NCBI RefSeq assembly: GCF_002591915.1
Contig: NZ_NIHB01000001.1
Location: 783,805 to 847,804 of the forward strand
DNA: 64,000 nt
Direction: 5' to 3'
Source of the DNA: Marinicella litoralis
GTDB taxonomy: Bacteria > Pseudomonadota > Gammaproteobacteria > Xanthomonadales > Marinicellaceae
A program made the position numbers and the translations under genes. The stretch's first letter is position 1. Every line of letters begins with the position of its first letter. The notes under the pieces were generated by a model. It was not told the origin of the DNA. It worked only from the letters and a program-made list of their open reading frames with translations, and made no database searches. Shown piece by piece: positions 17,527 through 28,211 of this stretch.

Positions 17527-18645
17527 ATGATTAAATTTTTTTTACATAAAAAGTTTTGGTTGCCAATGATAATTATTTTGTTGATGTTTTTGGTGCTGGA
17601 GCTTTTGTTGAGAATGGGGGTATACAATCCATTATTAAAGCCCACTTCTTATCTGGGTAGTTCCTATGAACGACTGGCCGCATTAAAAGATTTTGGCCTT
17701 AATGACATAGACTGGATAACAACCGGTGATTCAAGAATTGATTGGGGTATTAACCATGAAAAACTCAGGCAAGCACAAAAACAAAGGGGGGTGAATCATC
17801 TCAGAATGTCATTTGGTGGTGCCGATTTTATGGTTTTACAATCGTTAATTGACTGGTCAATCAAACACATGGATTCATTGGATGGTGTGGTACTTGGGGT
17901 ATCAGAACATAAATTAACAAATAACAGTACATTCACAAAATTATATCCTATCGCTTGGCCTTTCAGGGAATCGCTTAATTTCGAGCGGTATAATATTATG
18001 CCGGCTGATTTAAAAAGAAGGCGACACTATTACGGGCTTGCTGTGGTGAACTATATAAGTGACATTAAAGATTTCATCACAAATCCTCTTGATCGGATAA
18101 AAGAACTTAAAAAAGCGCAACAACAAAAACCTGTGAATATTTTCGATTACAACAATAAGCTAGTGGGTGATTTATGCGCCTATAGCCTTGATTCACCAGA
18201 GTCTTGTATCCAAACAGCAAAGCAATTAATGAACAAAAAGCCCATACCATCTGGCTTTAAGTCGCCTGTTAGGTTATGTGGTGCGCCTAACGCCAAGTTG
18301 CGCATAAATTCAAACAGAACCACTGCACCCATTAAAGATAAAAGGCGGCTGATCAATGGATGGCGTTCTCTGATTAGGGGTGTGCTTAATAAAGACAAAA
18401 AACTGTTATTTGTTTTATTGCCTGATCATGAAATGTATAACTATTTATTGAAACCTAAAAACGCGCATCAGATAACAAAACAAATTATAGCGCCGTTTAA
18501 AAGCAATCCAAACTTTATGCTTTTGGATCTCAGGGAGTTTATTCCGCAGCAAGAACAATGTAAATATTATAACGACCCATTACACCTTAATGATAAAGGT
18601 GGGCGTTTGCTGACGAAGAAAGTCATTCAAAAGCTCATCAATTAA
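17527..18645 (+). CDS. Membrane-anchored SGNH-hydrolase-like acetyltransferase partner
   Basis: 372 residues with one N-terminal membrane anchor (about 10-31). ITTGDSRIDWG (about 64-74) gives the nucleophilic Ser of a GDS motif and the C-terminal NDPLHLNDKGG supplies the Asp-x-x-His pair, as in AlgX/AlgJ/PatB/DltD-like proteins. The catalytic domain faces the periplasm. Tight spacing with the MBOAT gene supports a two-protein O-acetylation unit. I could not assign it to a named subfamily, and the central part (about 150-290) lacks recognised motifs. Confidence 0.7.
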   Translation: MIKFFLHKKFWLPMIIILLMFLVLELLLRMGVYNPLLKPTSYLGSSYERLAALKDFGLNDIDWITTGDSRIDWGINHEKLRQAQKQRGVNHLRMSFGGADFMVLQSLIDWSIKHMDSLDGVVLGVSEHKLTNNSTFTKLYPIAWPFRESLNFERYNIMPADLKRRRHYYGLAVVNYISDIKDFITNPLDRIKELKKAQQQKPVNIFDYNNKLVGDLCAYSLDSPESCIQTAKQLMNKKPIPSGFKSPVRLCGAPNAKLRINSNRTTAPIKDKRRLINGWRSLIRGVLNKDKKLLFVLLPDHEMYNYLLKPKNAHQITKQIIAPFKSNPNFMLLDLREFIPQQEQCKYYNDPLHLNDKGGRLLTKKVIQKLIN

Positions 18646-18698
18646 ATTGTTCTTTCGAAGATCTGCATGTGAACCGATTAAGGCAGTCTTTTAACTAT

Positions 18699-18704
18699 TA
18701 TAAT
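18699..18704 (+). promoter_or_regulatory. Possible -10 box before the first sulfotransferase gene
   Basis: A perfect TATAAT lies directly before ATG 18706. The transcript would start near 18711, inside the longest reading frame, which favours the later ATG at 18766 as the translation start. No convincing -35 hexamer is present. Confidence 0.35.
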
Positions 18705-18765
18705 CATGTTTTATTTTCACAGTAAAACTCTGTTAAAATGTGACGTTTGCTTTTTAACAAATATT

Positions 18766-19737
18766 ATGAAAATTTTTAATCGTCAATTTTCCGTCGCAAA
18801 AAGTCAAACACGTAAGTGGTATTCCAAAAGTATTGCTGATAGAAATCAACTGAACAATGAAGCCATTGATGAGCGATTGATAGGTTGGGATGAAATGTTG
18901 GATAACATACCGGATAGAAAAATAAAGCCTTTTCATGAAAAAACCCATGTGGTTTTTTTTCACATTCCAAAAACTGCCGGTACAACAATGGATTTTGTGA
19001 TTAGTAAAAACTTAGCTGTCTGGGGTATGTTTAAACACAACGATGGTGATTTCGATCAAAACATTGCTGGGTTTTATAAATTGGGCAAGGCACCCAGAAC
19101 AATCATGGGGCATCATGACTTAACCAGTTATTTTTATCAATTGTTAGAACGAGAACGTATGGTTCAGTTTACCTGTGTCAGGGAGCCCGTGTCTCGGGTG
19201 GTTTCCTATTATGATTTTGTCAAAACTCATCCAGGACATCCGAATTACAAACTAGCGAATCAACTGAGTTTAAAAGAATTTGTTAAGTCACCCAAAAGTG
19301 ATGAAATGCATAATGCTCAATCATTGAGGCTGTTAGGTTTATTAAATGGTCAGGCGTTTAAAAAAGACAAGCGCACTGATGCTGAATTGATTAGCGATTC
19401 AGTGAATCAATTAAAGAACCGGTATTCCTTTTTTGGAGTAACCGAACAATTTGATGCCTTTTTGATGACCTTAGCCAAATTGATGAAATGGCATGATAAT
19501 TATTATCAACGAAAAAATGTAACTAATAAAAAACTAAAAACCAATATAGATGAAATTGATACTGAAACGATAGATTTGATTAAACAATACAATGCTATAG
19601 ACATTGAAGTGTATCGACAGGCCAAAGAAATATTTGAACAGCGATGTCAAACGCTTCAAATTACAGATCAGGTTGTCCGTGACTTTCAATCGCGTAATGT
19701 AGAGTTTCACCAGTTAGTTAAGGCCAACAAGATATAG
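18766..19737 (+). CDS. Sulfotransferase family 2-like protein
   Basis: 323 residues from ATG 18766; the frame extends to 18706, but a TATAAT box just before that ATG makes the later start more likely. VVFFHIPKTAGTTMDFVI is the 5'-phosphosulfate-binding loop for PAPS and FTCVREPVSRVVSYYDF is the 3'-phosphate-binding motif, both typical of carbohydrate sulfotransferases (Sulfotransfer_2). The enzyme should be cytoplasmic and transfer sulfate to a glycan. No PAPS synthesis genes are in the window. It sits seven bases before the ABC exporter genes, so the sulfated product is probably the exported polymer. Confidence 0.8.
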   Translation: MKIFNRQFSVAKSQTRKWYSKSIADRNQLNNEAIDERLIGWDEMLDNIPDRKIKPFHEKTHVVFFHIPKTAGTTMDFVISKNLAVWGMFKHNDGDFDQNIAGFYKLGKAPRTIMGHHDLTSYFYQLLERERMVQFTCVREPVSRVVSYYDFVKTHPGHPNYKLANQLSLKEFVKSPKSDEMHNAQSLRLLGLLNGQAFKKDKRTDAELISDSVNQLKNRYSFFGVTEQFDAFLMTLAKLMKWHDNYYQRKNVTNKKLKTNIDEIDTETIDLIKQYNAIDIEVYRQAKEIFEQRCQTLQITDQVVRDFQSRNVEFHQLVKANKI

Positions 19738-19743
19738 TTTTAA

Positions 19744-20526
19744 ATGGATTTTATCACTGACATTAAAGAGGGCTTTAAACGCAGGCGCTTGTGGAAACGC
19801 CTCGCAGTATTGGAATTAAAATCCCGCTATCAGGGTGCTTTTATTGGCACCTCGTGGATATTGTTGACGCTGATATTAAAAGTAGGCATGCTTTCTTTGG
19901 TCTATTCCATGGTGCTACAACGCGATATCAAAGAGTATGTCTTGTTTTTGGCCATTGGTGTCTTGACTTGGAATTTTATTTCGGCAGCTATTATCAGTAG
20001 TGGCATGGTATTTTCAAAAGGCTCAAGTCTTATGCAACAAATGAAATTACCACAGTCAATTTTTGTATTTCAAAACGTCTATCGAGAAACCTTAATTCTT
20101 ATTTTATATCAGCTTTTTGCCATTCCCTTGTTGATTGCCTTGAAAGGCTTCGCTTTTATCAGTGTGCTCTGGCTGGTGGCTTTGGCAGGCTTTGTATTGA
20201 TTGTGTTAAATGCATTCTTCGTAAATATGTGGCTGGGCTGGCTGGCTGTCAGGTACAAAGACGTTCAGCCGTTCTTAGGGAGTGTTGTGTTAATTTTGTT
20301 TTTAGTTACACCTGTATTATGGCCATTACCTGAGAAATTTAATGATAGTTTATTATTTCTTCTTAATCCATTTTATCATTTATTGGAATTAATTCGAGCA
20401 CCGGTTCTAAATAACGAAATTCCCGTGTTGTCTTTTTTGGTTGGCATAGGCTGTCTGTTGTTTAATGTTGTCATTTGTATAATCTTTTATCCACGGGTAA
20501 AAAATAAATTAGTTCTGTGGTTGTAA
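19744..20526 (+). CDS. ABC-2 type polysaccharide export permease (Wzm/KpsM-like)
   Basis: 260 residues with six membrane segments. The amphipathic N-terminus (KRRRLWKRLAVLELKSRYQG) and GTSWILLTLILKVGMLSLVYS opening, plus VLWPLPEKFNDSLLFLLNPFYHLLELIRAPVL, are characteristic of ABC-2 permeases that export O-antigen, teichoic acid or capsule. The ATPase gene begins two bases after its stop. With the sulfotransferase and GT4 genes around it, this is the export step of the cluster across the inner membrane. Confidence 0.85.
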   Translation: MDFITDIKEGFKRRRLWKRLAVLELKSRYQGAFIGTSWILLTLILKVGMLSLVYSMVLQRDIKEYVLFLAIGVLTWNFISAAIISSGMVFSKGSSLMQQMKLPQSIFVFQNVYRETLILILYQLFAIPLLIALKGFAFISVLWLVALAGFVLIVLNAFFVNMWLGWLAVRYKDVQPFLGSVVLILFLVTPVLWPLPEKFNDSLLFLLNPFYHLLELIRAPVLNNEIPVLSFLVGIGCLLFNVVICIIFYPRVKNKLVLWL

Positions 20527-20527
20527 T

Positions 20528-21265
20528 ATGGCTTCTATTTCATTAAATAATGTTACGTTTTCTTATCAGTATTTCCCATCCATTAGTGGTGGTTTATTTA
20601 AAAGTAATGCCGGGTTGAAGCAGAACACGGCGTTAAGTGCATTTAATCTGACTATTAAAGATGGTGATCGGGTGGCATTATTAGGTGTTAATGGTGCCGG
20701 AAAATCCACCTTGCTAAAAGTCATTGCAGGCGTCATTCAGCCCGAAAGCGGCGTGGTAAAAACAGAAGGTCAAATTTATTCTTTTTTTGGGCGAAGTATT
20801 GGTGTTATGCCACAATTATCAGGTTTGGAAAATCTATATTTGCGCGGCTTATTGCTTGATTTAGACGACCAAAGGATAGAACAGAAAATCCAAGAGATTA
20901 TCGAGTTTACTGAATTAGGCCATGATATTGAGCGCCCAGTATCAACTTATTCACAAGGTATGAAGGCTCGACTGACATTTGGTATGCTGATGTTTGTTGA
21001 AGCCGATATCATGTTACTGGATGAAGGTTTGGCAGCCGGTGATCAATTTTTTATTGAAAAAGCCAAAAAGTTTATAGACTCACTTCTGGATAAGTCAAAA
21101 ATATTGGTCTTTGCCAGTCACTCTAACCATTTATTAAAAAGGTTTTGTAATAAAGCCATTTTAATTGATAAGGGTCAAATCAAAGATTTTGGTGAGCTTG
21201 GTACTATAATGAAGCGCTATAGTCATATTAAAGATACAAAGAAGGCAAATGAAAAAGAAACCTAA
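20528..21265 (+). CDS. Polysaccharide ABC exporter ATPase (Wzt/KpsT-like)
   Basis: 245 residues. Walker A is LLGVNGAGKSTLLK (about 52-65), the signature is TYSQGMKARL, and Walker B with the catalytic region is DIMLLDEGLAAGD. The protein ends soon after the H-loop (FASHSNHLLKRF), so it lacks the C-terminal carbohydrate-binding domain of long Wzt proteins; recognition of the polymer must come from the permease or another protein. It overlaps the next gene by 17 bases. Family: exporters of O-antigen, capsule and wall teichoic acid. Confidence 0.88.
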   Translation: MASISLNNVTFSYQYFPSISGGLFKSNAGLKQNTALSAFNLTIKDGDRVALLGVNGAGKSTLLKVIAGVIQPESGVVKTEGQIYSFFGRSIGVMPQLSGLENLYLRGLLLDLDDQRIEQKIQEIIEFTELGHDIERPVSTYSQGMKARLTFGMLMFVEADIMLLDEGLAAGDQFFIEKAKKFIDSLLDKSKILVFASHSNHLLKRFCNKAILIDKGQIKDFGELGTIMKRYSHIKDTKKANEKET

Positions 21266-22541
21266 CATTCTTGTTGATGGATTTAACCTTGGATTAAGAA
21301 AAGGTTCGGGAATTAAAACCTATGGTATGACTTTATTGGATGCATATAAAGCCTTGGGATTTGAGGTGGGTGTGCTGCTGGACAATAACTTTGTGTCAGG
21401 AAAAGATCAATTAATAGATGAGGTGAGTCTTTTTGACCAAGATGAAGTTCGTCCTGTGCCGATGTTAAATTATCAATGGTTCAGGAATTTAAAAACCTTG
21501 AGTTATTTGTTTCGTCAAAGAAAGGCCCATTCTGTGATTCCTCATGTAACTGAACCAGATCCTGAAAATTATTTATCGCGTGTCGGTGGTGACAAATACC
21601 AGTACATCGAAAATATCGGTGATGTGTTCAATAATGCCACCAGATTGTTTGCGTTCACGAAAAAAGTCACAAAAATAAAACCCAAAATCAAACCAGACAT
21701 ACTTCACCTGACCACCCCATGGCCAATCAAAATTTCAGGGGTGAAAACGGTGGTAACCATCCATGATTTAATACCTTTGAAGGTGCCTTTTACCACTTTA
21801 GATATGAAAGTGCATTTTTATGAATTGTTTAAATGGGCAGCCGAATCAGCCGATTTGATTTTGTCGGTATCGGAGCATACCAAAAAAGACATCATGGAAA
21901 TTTATGGTGTACCTGAAGAAAAAATCAAAGTCACCTATCAATCTTTCAAGGGCGGTGAAGTTAAAGTCAACAAAGAAGATTCAGAATTGTATCTGAAATC
22001 AAGAAAATTGGTGCCTGAAAAATATATTTTATTTGTAGGCAATATAGAACCCAAGAAAAATATCAAACAATTGATTCGGGCTTTTGCCTATATTAAAAAG
22101 GGATATAAATTAGCCATTGTTGGTCACAAAGCATGGATGTCTGAGTCTCAATTATTTGGTTTGCAAAAATACTTGAAGAAAAAAGAGTATGTGATGTTAG
22201 ATTATGTCACTGAAGAAGAGTTGGCGATGCTGTATTCAAATGCATTTTGTATGGTTTTTCCTTCTTTGTATGAGGGTTTTGGCTTACCTGTTTTAGAGGC
22301 CATGCAGAACAACTGCCCTGTCATTTGTTCTGACCGTTCTTCATTGCCAGAAGTGGGTGGGGATGCTGCTTTGTATGTTGATCCTTACAAGTTTTCCGAT
22401 ATCAGAATGCAATTAGACAAACTCATTACCAATCCAGCTTTGAGGCTACAAATGATAGAAAAGGGAAAAGCAAGGGTGAAGTTTTTTAGCCCTGAAAATT
22501 ATGCCAAGCGGATTAAAGAAGCTTATGAAGGACTGGTTTAA
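21249..22541 (+). CDS. Glycosyltransferase family 4
   Basis: 430 residues, GT-B fold. The N-terminus starts NILVDGFNLGLRKGSGIKTYG, with VVTIHDLIPLKVP and SVSEHTKKDI in the acceptor domain. The donor domain has ILFVGNIEPKKNIKQLI and the E-x7-E motif YEGFGLPVLEAMQNNCPVI (about 340-358) that binds the nucleotide sugar. Mannosyl- or glucosyl-transferases are common in this group, but the sugar is not readable. Its start overlaps the ABC ATPase gene, indicating one operon. Confidence 0.85.
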   Translation: MKKKPNILVDGFNLGLRKGSGIKTYGMTLLDAYKALGFEVGVLLDNNFVSGKDQLIDEVSLFDQDEVRPVPMLNYQWFRNLKTLSYLFRQRKAHSVIPHVTEPDPENYLSRVGGDKYQYIENIGDVFNNATRLFAFTKKVTKIKPKIKPDILHLTTPWPIKISGVKTVVTIHDLIPLKVPFTTLDMKVHFYELFKWAAESADLILSVSEHTKKDIMEIYGVPEEKIKVTYQSFKGGEVKVNKEDSELYLKSRKLVPEKYILFVGNIEPKKNIKQLIRAFAYIKKGYKLAIVGHKAWMSESQLFGLQKYLKKKEYVMLDYVTEEELAMLYSNAFCMVFPSLYEGFGLPVLEAMQNNCPVICSDRSSLPEVGGDAALYVDPYKFSDIRMQLDKLITNPALRLQMIEKGKARVKFFSPENYAKRIKEAYEGLV

Positions 22542-22553
22542 TCAGCGTGAAAA

Positions 22554-23888
22554 ATGATGAGTCATTGGTTTAAGTTTTTCCAACAGAAGGACCGGAAACC
22601 AGCATGTTATTTTGCTCACATTCCAAAAACAGCAGGCACCAGTTTTATTGTTTTGTTGGATCGATTTTATCAAGCCAATCAGATATACCCACATCAATTG
22701 TGGCGAGATGCTGGATGCATTGATGTCGTTGATAACAATAAATACAGGTTGTATCGAGGGCATTTTGGCGGGGGTGGTGTAGACGTATTGACTGATCGTC
22801 CATTGACTTATTTAACCATTTTGAGAAATCCGCATTCATTGGCATTGTCTACGTATCAATTTGTTAAACGGGAAAGTAACACCAAAGTCCATCAATTGTT
22901 GAATGAACTTAACATGAGTTTTTCAGATTTTCTTGGGCACCCGATGACTCAGCCTTTGGTACAAAACCGAATGGTGAGGAACCTGTCTTTTGACTTCAAA
23001 AAAGACCCAGCAGCTCAAGAAGTGTTTCTATCGGCTGAAACCATTGAATACTTACAACCCATTATTCAAAATCACAATAAACCCATTTCAGAATCAAAGC
23101 GATTACAACGTGCCAAAGCATTTATAAAACGATGTCATTGGTTTGGTTTGTTGGAACGGTTTGAGGAGTCATTACAGTTGCTGTGTTATCAGATGCATTG
23201 GCCACCATTCGGACAAACCCAGAAGCTCAATACGCACAACAATAAAATTGAGTTCAAAGATCAGGAAATGTCGTTACTGAGCAAAGTCAATCAACAGGAC
23301 AGTGAATTGTATGCATTTTCTGAAGCTGTTTTTGTAAAAAAAGTACAGCAGATGAAGCACGGTTTACAACGATTCATGTCGCAACCTGGTCAGGGCATTG
23401 ATGAATTATTGGATTTGTCTTATCAGCATCATCATGCAAAAAAAGTAGCCAATAGTTTAAATGTAAGTTTTAAATATGGCTTTGATCAAATTTTGTTGGG
23501 CAATCAGTGGCATCGACGAGAATTGATGCATCCTGAAAATGAGTACTTCAGATGGACTGGCCCTGGAACAACTTCAAGTATTGATTTTTGGTTAAAGCCA
23601 CAAAATTATGACATCAGTATACGGGTTATAAACGCAACTTCAATTGACGTTTTGAATCAACTACTCATTGAAATTAACGGTCAGCAGGTCGATTGGCAAA
23701 CCAGTGATACGGGTGTGGTAAGGATACTGCAGTTAAGCTGTCCTGAAGTTTACATAAAAGACAATGGCTTGCTAAGATTGACAATGACTTGTCATTCCAT
23801 GATCAGTCATCAAGAGGCATTTGATTCAGATGATGAAAGGCTTGTTGGATTGGCCGTTCATTGGATACAATTTAAACATGTCAGTTGA
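22554..23888 (+). CDS. Sulfotransferase-like protein with extra C-terminal domain
   Basis: 444 residues. ACYFAHIPKTAGTSFIVLL (about 19-37) is a PAPS 5'-phosphosulfate loop and LTYLTILRNPHSLALSTYQF the 3'-phosphate motif, as in Sulfotransfer_2 enzymes. From about residue 290 a second, probably beta-rich domain appears (KYGFDQILLGNQWHRRE...YFRWTGPGTTSSIDFWL), not part of the sulfotransferase core; it could recognise glycan. A second ATG at 22557 is an equally possible start. It overlaps the third sulfotransferase gene by 11 bases. Confidence 0.72.
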   Translation: MMSHWFKFFQQKDRKPACYFAHIPKTAGTSFIVLLDRFYQANQIYPHQLWRDAGCIDVVDNNKYRLYRGHFGGGGVDVLTDRPLTYLTILRNPHSLALSTYQFVKRESNTKVHQLLNELNMSFSDFLGHPMTQPLVQNRMVRNLSFDFKKDPAAQEVFLSAETIEYLQPIIQNHNKPISESKRLQRAKAFIKRCHWFGLLERFEESLQLLCYQMHWPPFGQTQKLNTHNNKIEFKDQEMSLLSKVNQQDSELYAFSEAVFVKKVQQMKHGLQRFMSQPGQGIDELLDLSYQHHHAKKVANSLNVSFKYGFDQILLGNQWHRRELMHPENEYFRWTGPGTTSSIDFWLKPQNYDISIRVINATSIDVLNQLLIEINGQQVDWQTSDTGVVRILQLSCPEVYIKDNGLLRLTMTCHSMISHQEAFDSDDERLVGLAVHWIQFKHVS

Positions 23889-24948
23889 AAACCAAGCCAT
23901 TTTTATCACTGGAAGGTTCCGTTCGGGAACTTCTTTTTTGTGGCAGTTGTTTGACCAACTTGATGGTTACTGTGCCTGGTATGAGCCATTACATCCACAG
24001 TTATTAGCTGCCATCAACCACATACAACCCAAACAGGACCATGTGGGGATTCAAGATTATTGGACGACTTATCGGCAACACCCTGGTTTTGAAAAATACC
24101 ACGACATGTCTTTTGCCACCCAAAATTTATACCTAGAAGCCAATGATGATGAAGCAAGATTGGCAGCATACATCAATCAATTGATCGAACTTTCTGGGGA
24201 TGAAGTGCCTGTGTTGCAATTCAACCGAGTGGATTTTCGTTTACCTTGGTTGCGTGCCAATTTTCCAAACGCAAAGATCATTCATATAGCAAGAAATCCC
24301 TTACAGCTATACCATTCTCAGCGCAAACACATAAATTCAGCATGTCGTCATGATGTGAATTATTGGGATGCCTATGAATTATTGCCATGGTGTTATGCTT
24401 TGAGCAATGAGTTTCCTTTTCTTTTGAAGGCTAACAGCAAGCATGCCTTTTACCCATTTTACGCACTGTACCAATTATCGAATAGGGTGGCTGAAATTTA
24501 TGCAGATGTTTCTATCAACCTAGATAAGCATGTGTTTCAAAGTGATGAATTTATTGCAAAATTGAGCCAAGTTGTCAAACTCAATGATCAGCAAAAGCAT
24601 CACATCAAAACTTTAACTCATGTTCCAGATTTTCCTCTGTTTAATGATGAATTGACTGATGAACTGTCGGTACTGATGACTGAAGTGGATTTGGAATTAA
24701 CTTCATCTGGTTTAATGGATCATTTTGCCCAATGGCCTTTGTCAAAGATAAAACAGCAATACCAATCTTATTGGCGAAAACACACAGCAGGAACTGGCTG
24801 CTATCAGCAGCTACTTCTGCATATACATCAATTGAACAGTGAAATGACAAGAATCTTGGCTGAAAATGATGCCATTAAAAAGCAACTTCATTGTTTGCAA
24901 GACCAAATTGAGGTAATGAAAAATAAAGCCCCAACGAATCATGAATAA
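23878..24948 (+). CDS. Sulfotransferase family protein
   Basis: 356 residues from ATG 23878. The frame is open back to 23821, but the later start gives MSVENQAIFITGRFRSGTSFLWQ, where GRFRSGTSFLW at once forms the PAPS 5'-phosphosulfate loop, and overlaps the preceding gene by 11 bases. IIHIARNPLQLYHSQRKH is the 3'-phosphate-binding motif. The C-terminal 50 residues form a heptad-like coiled coil (LNSEMTRILAENDAIKKQL). The second sulfotransferase motif set differs from the two genes upstream, so the three are distinct enzymes. Its stop overlaps the start of nth. Confidence 0.75.
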   Translation: MSVENQAIFITGRFRSGTSFLWQLFDQLDGYCAWYEPLHPQLLAAINHIQPKQDHVGIQDYWTTYRQHPGFEKYHDMSFATQNLYLEANDDEARLAAYINQLIELSGDEVPVLQFNRVDFRLPWLRANFPNAKIIHIARNPLQLYHSQRKHINSACRHDVNYWDAYELLPWCYALSNEFPFLLKANSKHAFYPFYALYQLSNRVAEIYADVSINLDKHVFQSDEFIAKLSQVVKLNDQQKHHIKTLTHVPDFPLFNDELTDELSVLMTEVDLELTSSGLMDHFAQWPLSKIKQQYQSYWRKHTAGTGCYQQLLLHIHQLNSEMTRILAENDAIKKQLHCLQDQIEVMKNKAPTNHE

Positions 24949-25581
24949 AACCAAACGAACTGAGATTTTTACTCGGCTGAGGAACATCAACCCAAACCCC
25001 ACCACTGAATTAGAGTTTTCAAGTCCATTCGAGTTGTTGGTCGCAGTGGCATTATCGGCACAATCAACCGATGTGGGCGTCAACAAAGCCACCAGGCGAC
25101 TGTTTCCTGTTGCCAATACACCAGAAGCCATTCTGGCGTTAGGAGAAGCGGGTTTAAAGGATTACATTAAAACCATAGGATTATATAACTCCAAAGCCAA
25201 ACACATCATTCAAACCTGTCGTATATTGGTTGAAAAATTTGACTCAGTTATTCCAGAAAACAGGGAAGATTTAGAGTCGTTGCCGGGTGTGGGTCGAAAA
25301 ACAGCCAATGTGATATTAAATACGGCATTTGGTCACCCAACCATGGCAGTGGATACCCACATTTACCGAGTTGCCAATCGCACCAAAATCGCTCCAGGTA
25401 AAAATGTATTGGAAGTTGAAAAACGCTTGCTTAAGCTGATTCCTCAGGAATTTTTGATCGACGCGCACCATTGGTTGATTCTACATGGTCGTTATGTGTG
25501 CAAAGCACGCAAACCGCTTTGTGGTGAATGTGTGATTGTCGATTTGTGTGAATTTAATAAAAAAATCTTACCTGAAAAGTC

Positions 25582-25585
<4 letters not shown>
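24941..25585 (+). CDS. nth: Endonuclease III (DNA glycosylase/AP lyase)
   Basis: 214 residues, normal length. The helix-hairpin-helix is LPGVGRKTANVIL with the catalytic Lys, followed by AVDTHIYRVANR with the catalytic Asp, and the C-terminal 4Fe-4S cluster ligands lie in the pattern C-x6-C-x2-C-x5-C (CKARKPLCGECVIVDLC). It removes oxidised pyrimidines and nicks abasic sites in base-excision repair. Its start overlaps the sulfotransferase stop by eight bases; otherwise it is a housekeeping gene at the right edge of the polymer cluster, and it converges with aroE. Confidence 0.95.
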
Positions 25586-27350
<1,765 letters not shown>

Positions 27351-27437
27351 TCACTAACAAAGGTAAGAATAGGTGATAGTTTAGATAAAATAAGCTAAAA
27401 TTTCATCCAATTACTTACAATCAACAAAAACAAACCT

Positions 27438-28208
27438 ATGGCCATAGTTATCAAAACACCTGAACAAATTGAAAAAATGCGTGAAGCAGGAAAGAATGCT
27501 GCTGAAGTATTGGATTTAATTGGTGAATACGTAAAACCAGGTGTTTCAACATTGGAGTTGGATGACATTTGTCACCAGCACATTGTTGACGTGCAAAAGT
27601 GCATTCCTGCTCCATTGAATTACCGAGGATTTCCGAAGTCAATATGCACTTCAGTCAACCAAGTGATTTGTCATGGTATTCCTGATGCTAAAAAAATCCT
27701 CAAAGACGGCGACATCATCAATATAGATGTGACAGTGATCAAAGATGGTTGGCATGGTGACACTTCTCGAATGTATTATGTCGGTGAACCAAAGCCACGT
27801 GCCAAAAAATTGGTTGATGTTACCTATGAAGCGATGAAACAAGGGATTCAAATGGTTAAACCGGGCGTGAGGTTAGGTGATATTGGTGCTGCCATTCAGG
27901 CTTTGGCTTATAAAAATCGTTTTTCTGTGGTCTATGAATACTGTGGGCATGGGATAGGACAAACCTTTCACGAAGATCCTCAAGTTTTGCATTATGGCCG
28001 AGCGGGAACTGGTGTTGTGTTGGAGAAAGGCATGACTTTCACCATTGAGCCGATGATTAATTTGGGGAAACGTCACAGTAAGTTGTTGGGCGATGGTTGG
28101 ACCGTCGTGACCAAAGACAGGAGTTTATCTGCCCAATTTGAGCACACCATAGCAGTCACAGATGATGGTTATGACGTGTTAACCGAATCTAAAAATTTTC
28201 CTTTATAG
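27438..28208 (+). CDS. map: Methionine aminopeptidase, type I
   Basis: 256 residues, single-domain type I form. IINIDVTVIKDGWHGDTSRMYYVG gives two Asp metal ligands, GHGIGQTFHEDPQVLHYG the His ligand, MTFTIEPMI one Glu and AQFEHTIAVTDDG the last Glu. It removes initiator methionine from nascent proteins in the cytoplasm. glnD begins three bases after the stop, as in many gammaproteobacteria (map-glnD). Confidence 0.95.
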   Translation: MAIVIKTPEQIEKMREAGKNAAEVLDLIGEYVKPGVSTLELDDICHQHIVDVQKCIPAPLNYRGFPKSICTSVNQVICHGIPDAKKILKDGDIINIDVTVIKDGWHGDTSRMYYVGEPKPRAKKLVDVTYEAMKQGIQMVKPGVRLGDIGAAIQALAYKNRFSVVYEYCGHGIGQTFHEDPQVLHYGRAGTGVVLEKGMTFTIEPMINLGKRHSKLLGDGWTVVTKDRSLSAQFEHTIAVTDDGYDVLTESKNFPL

Positions 28209-28211
28209 TCA

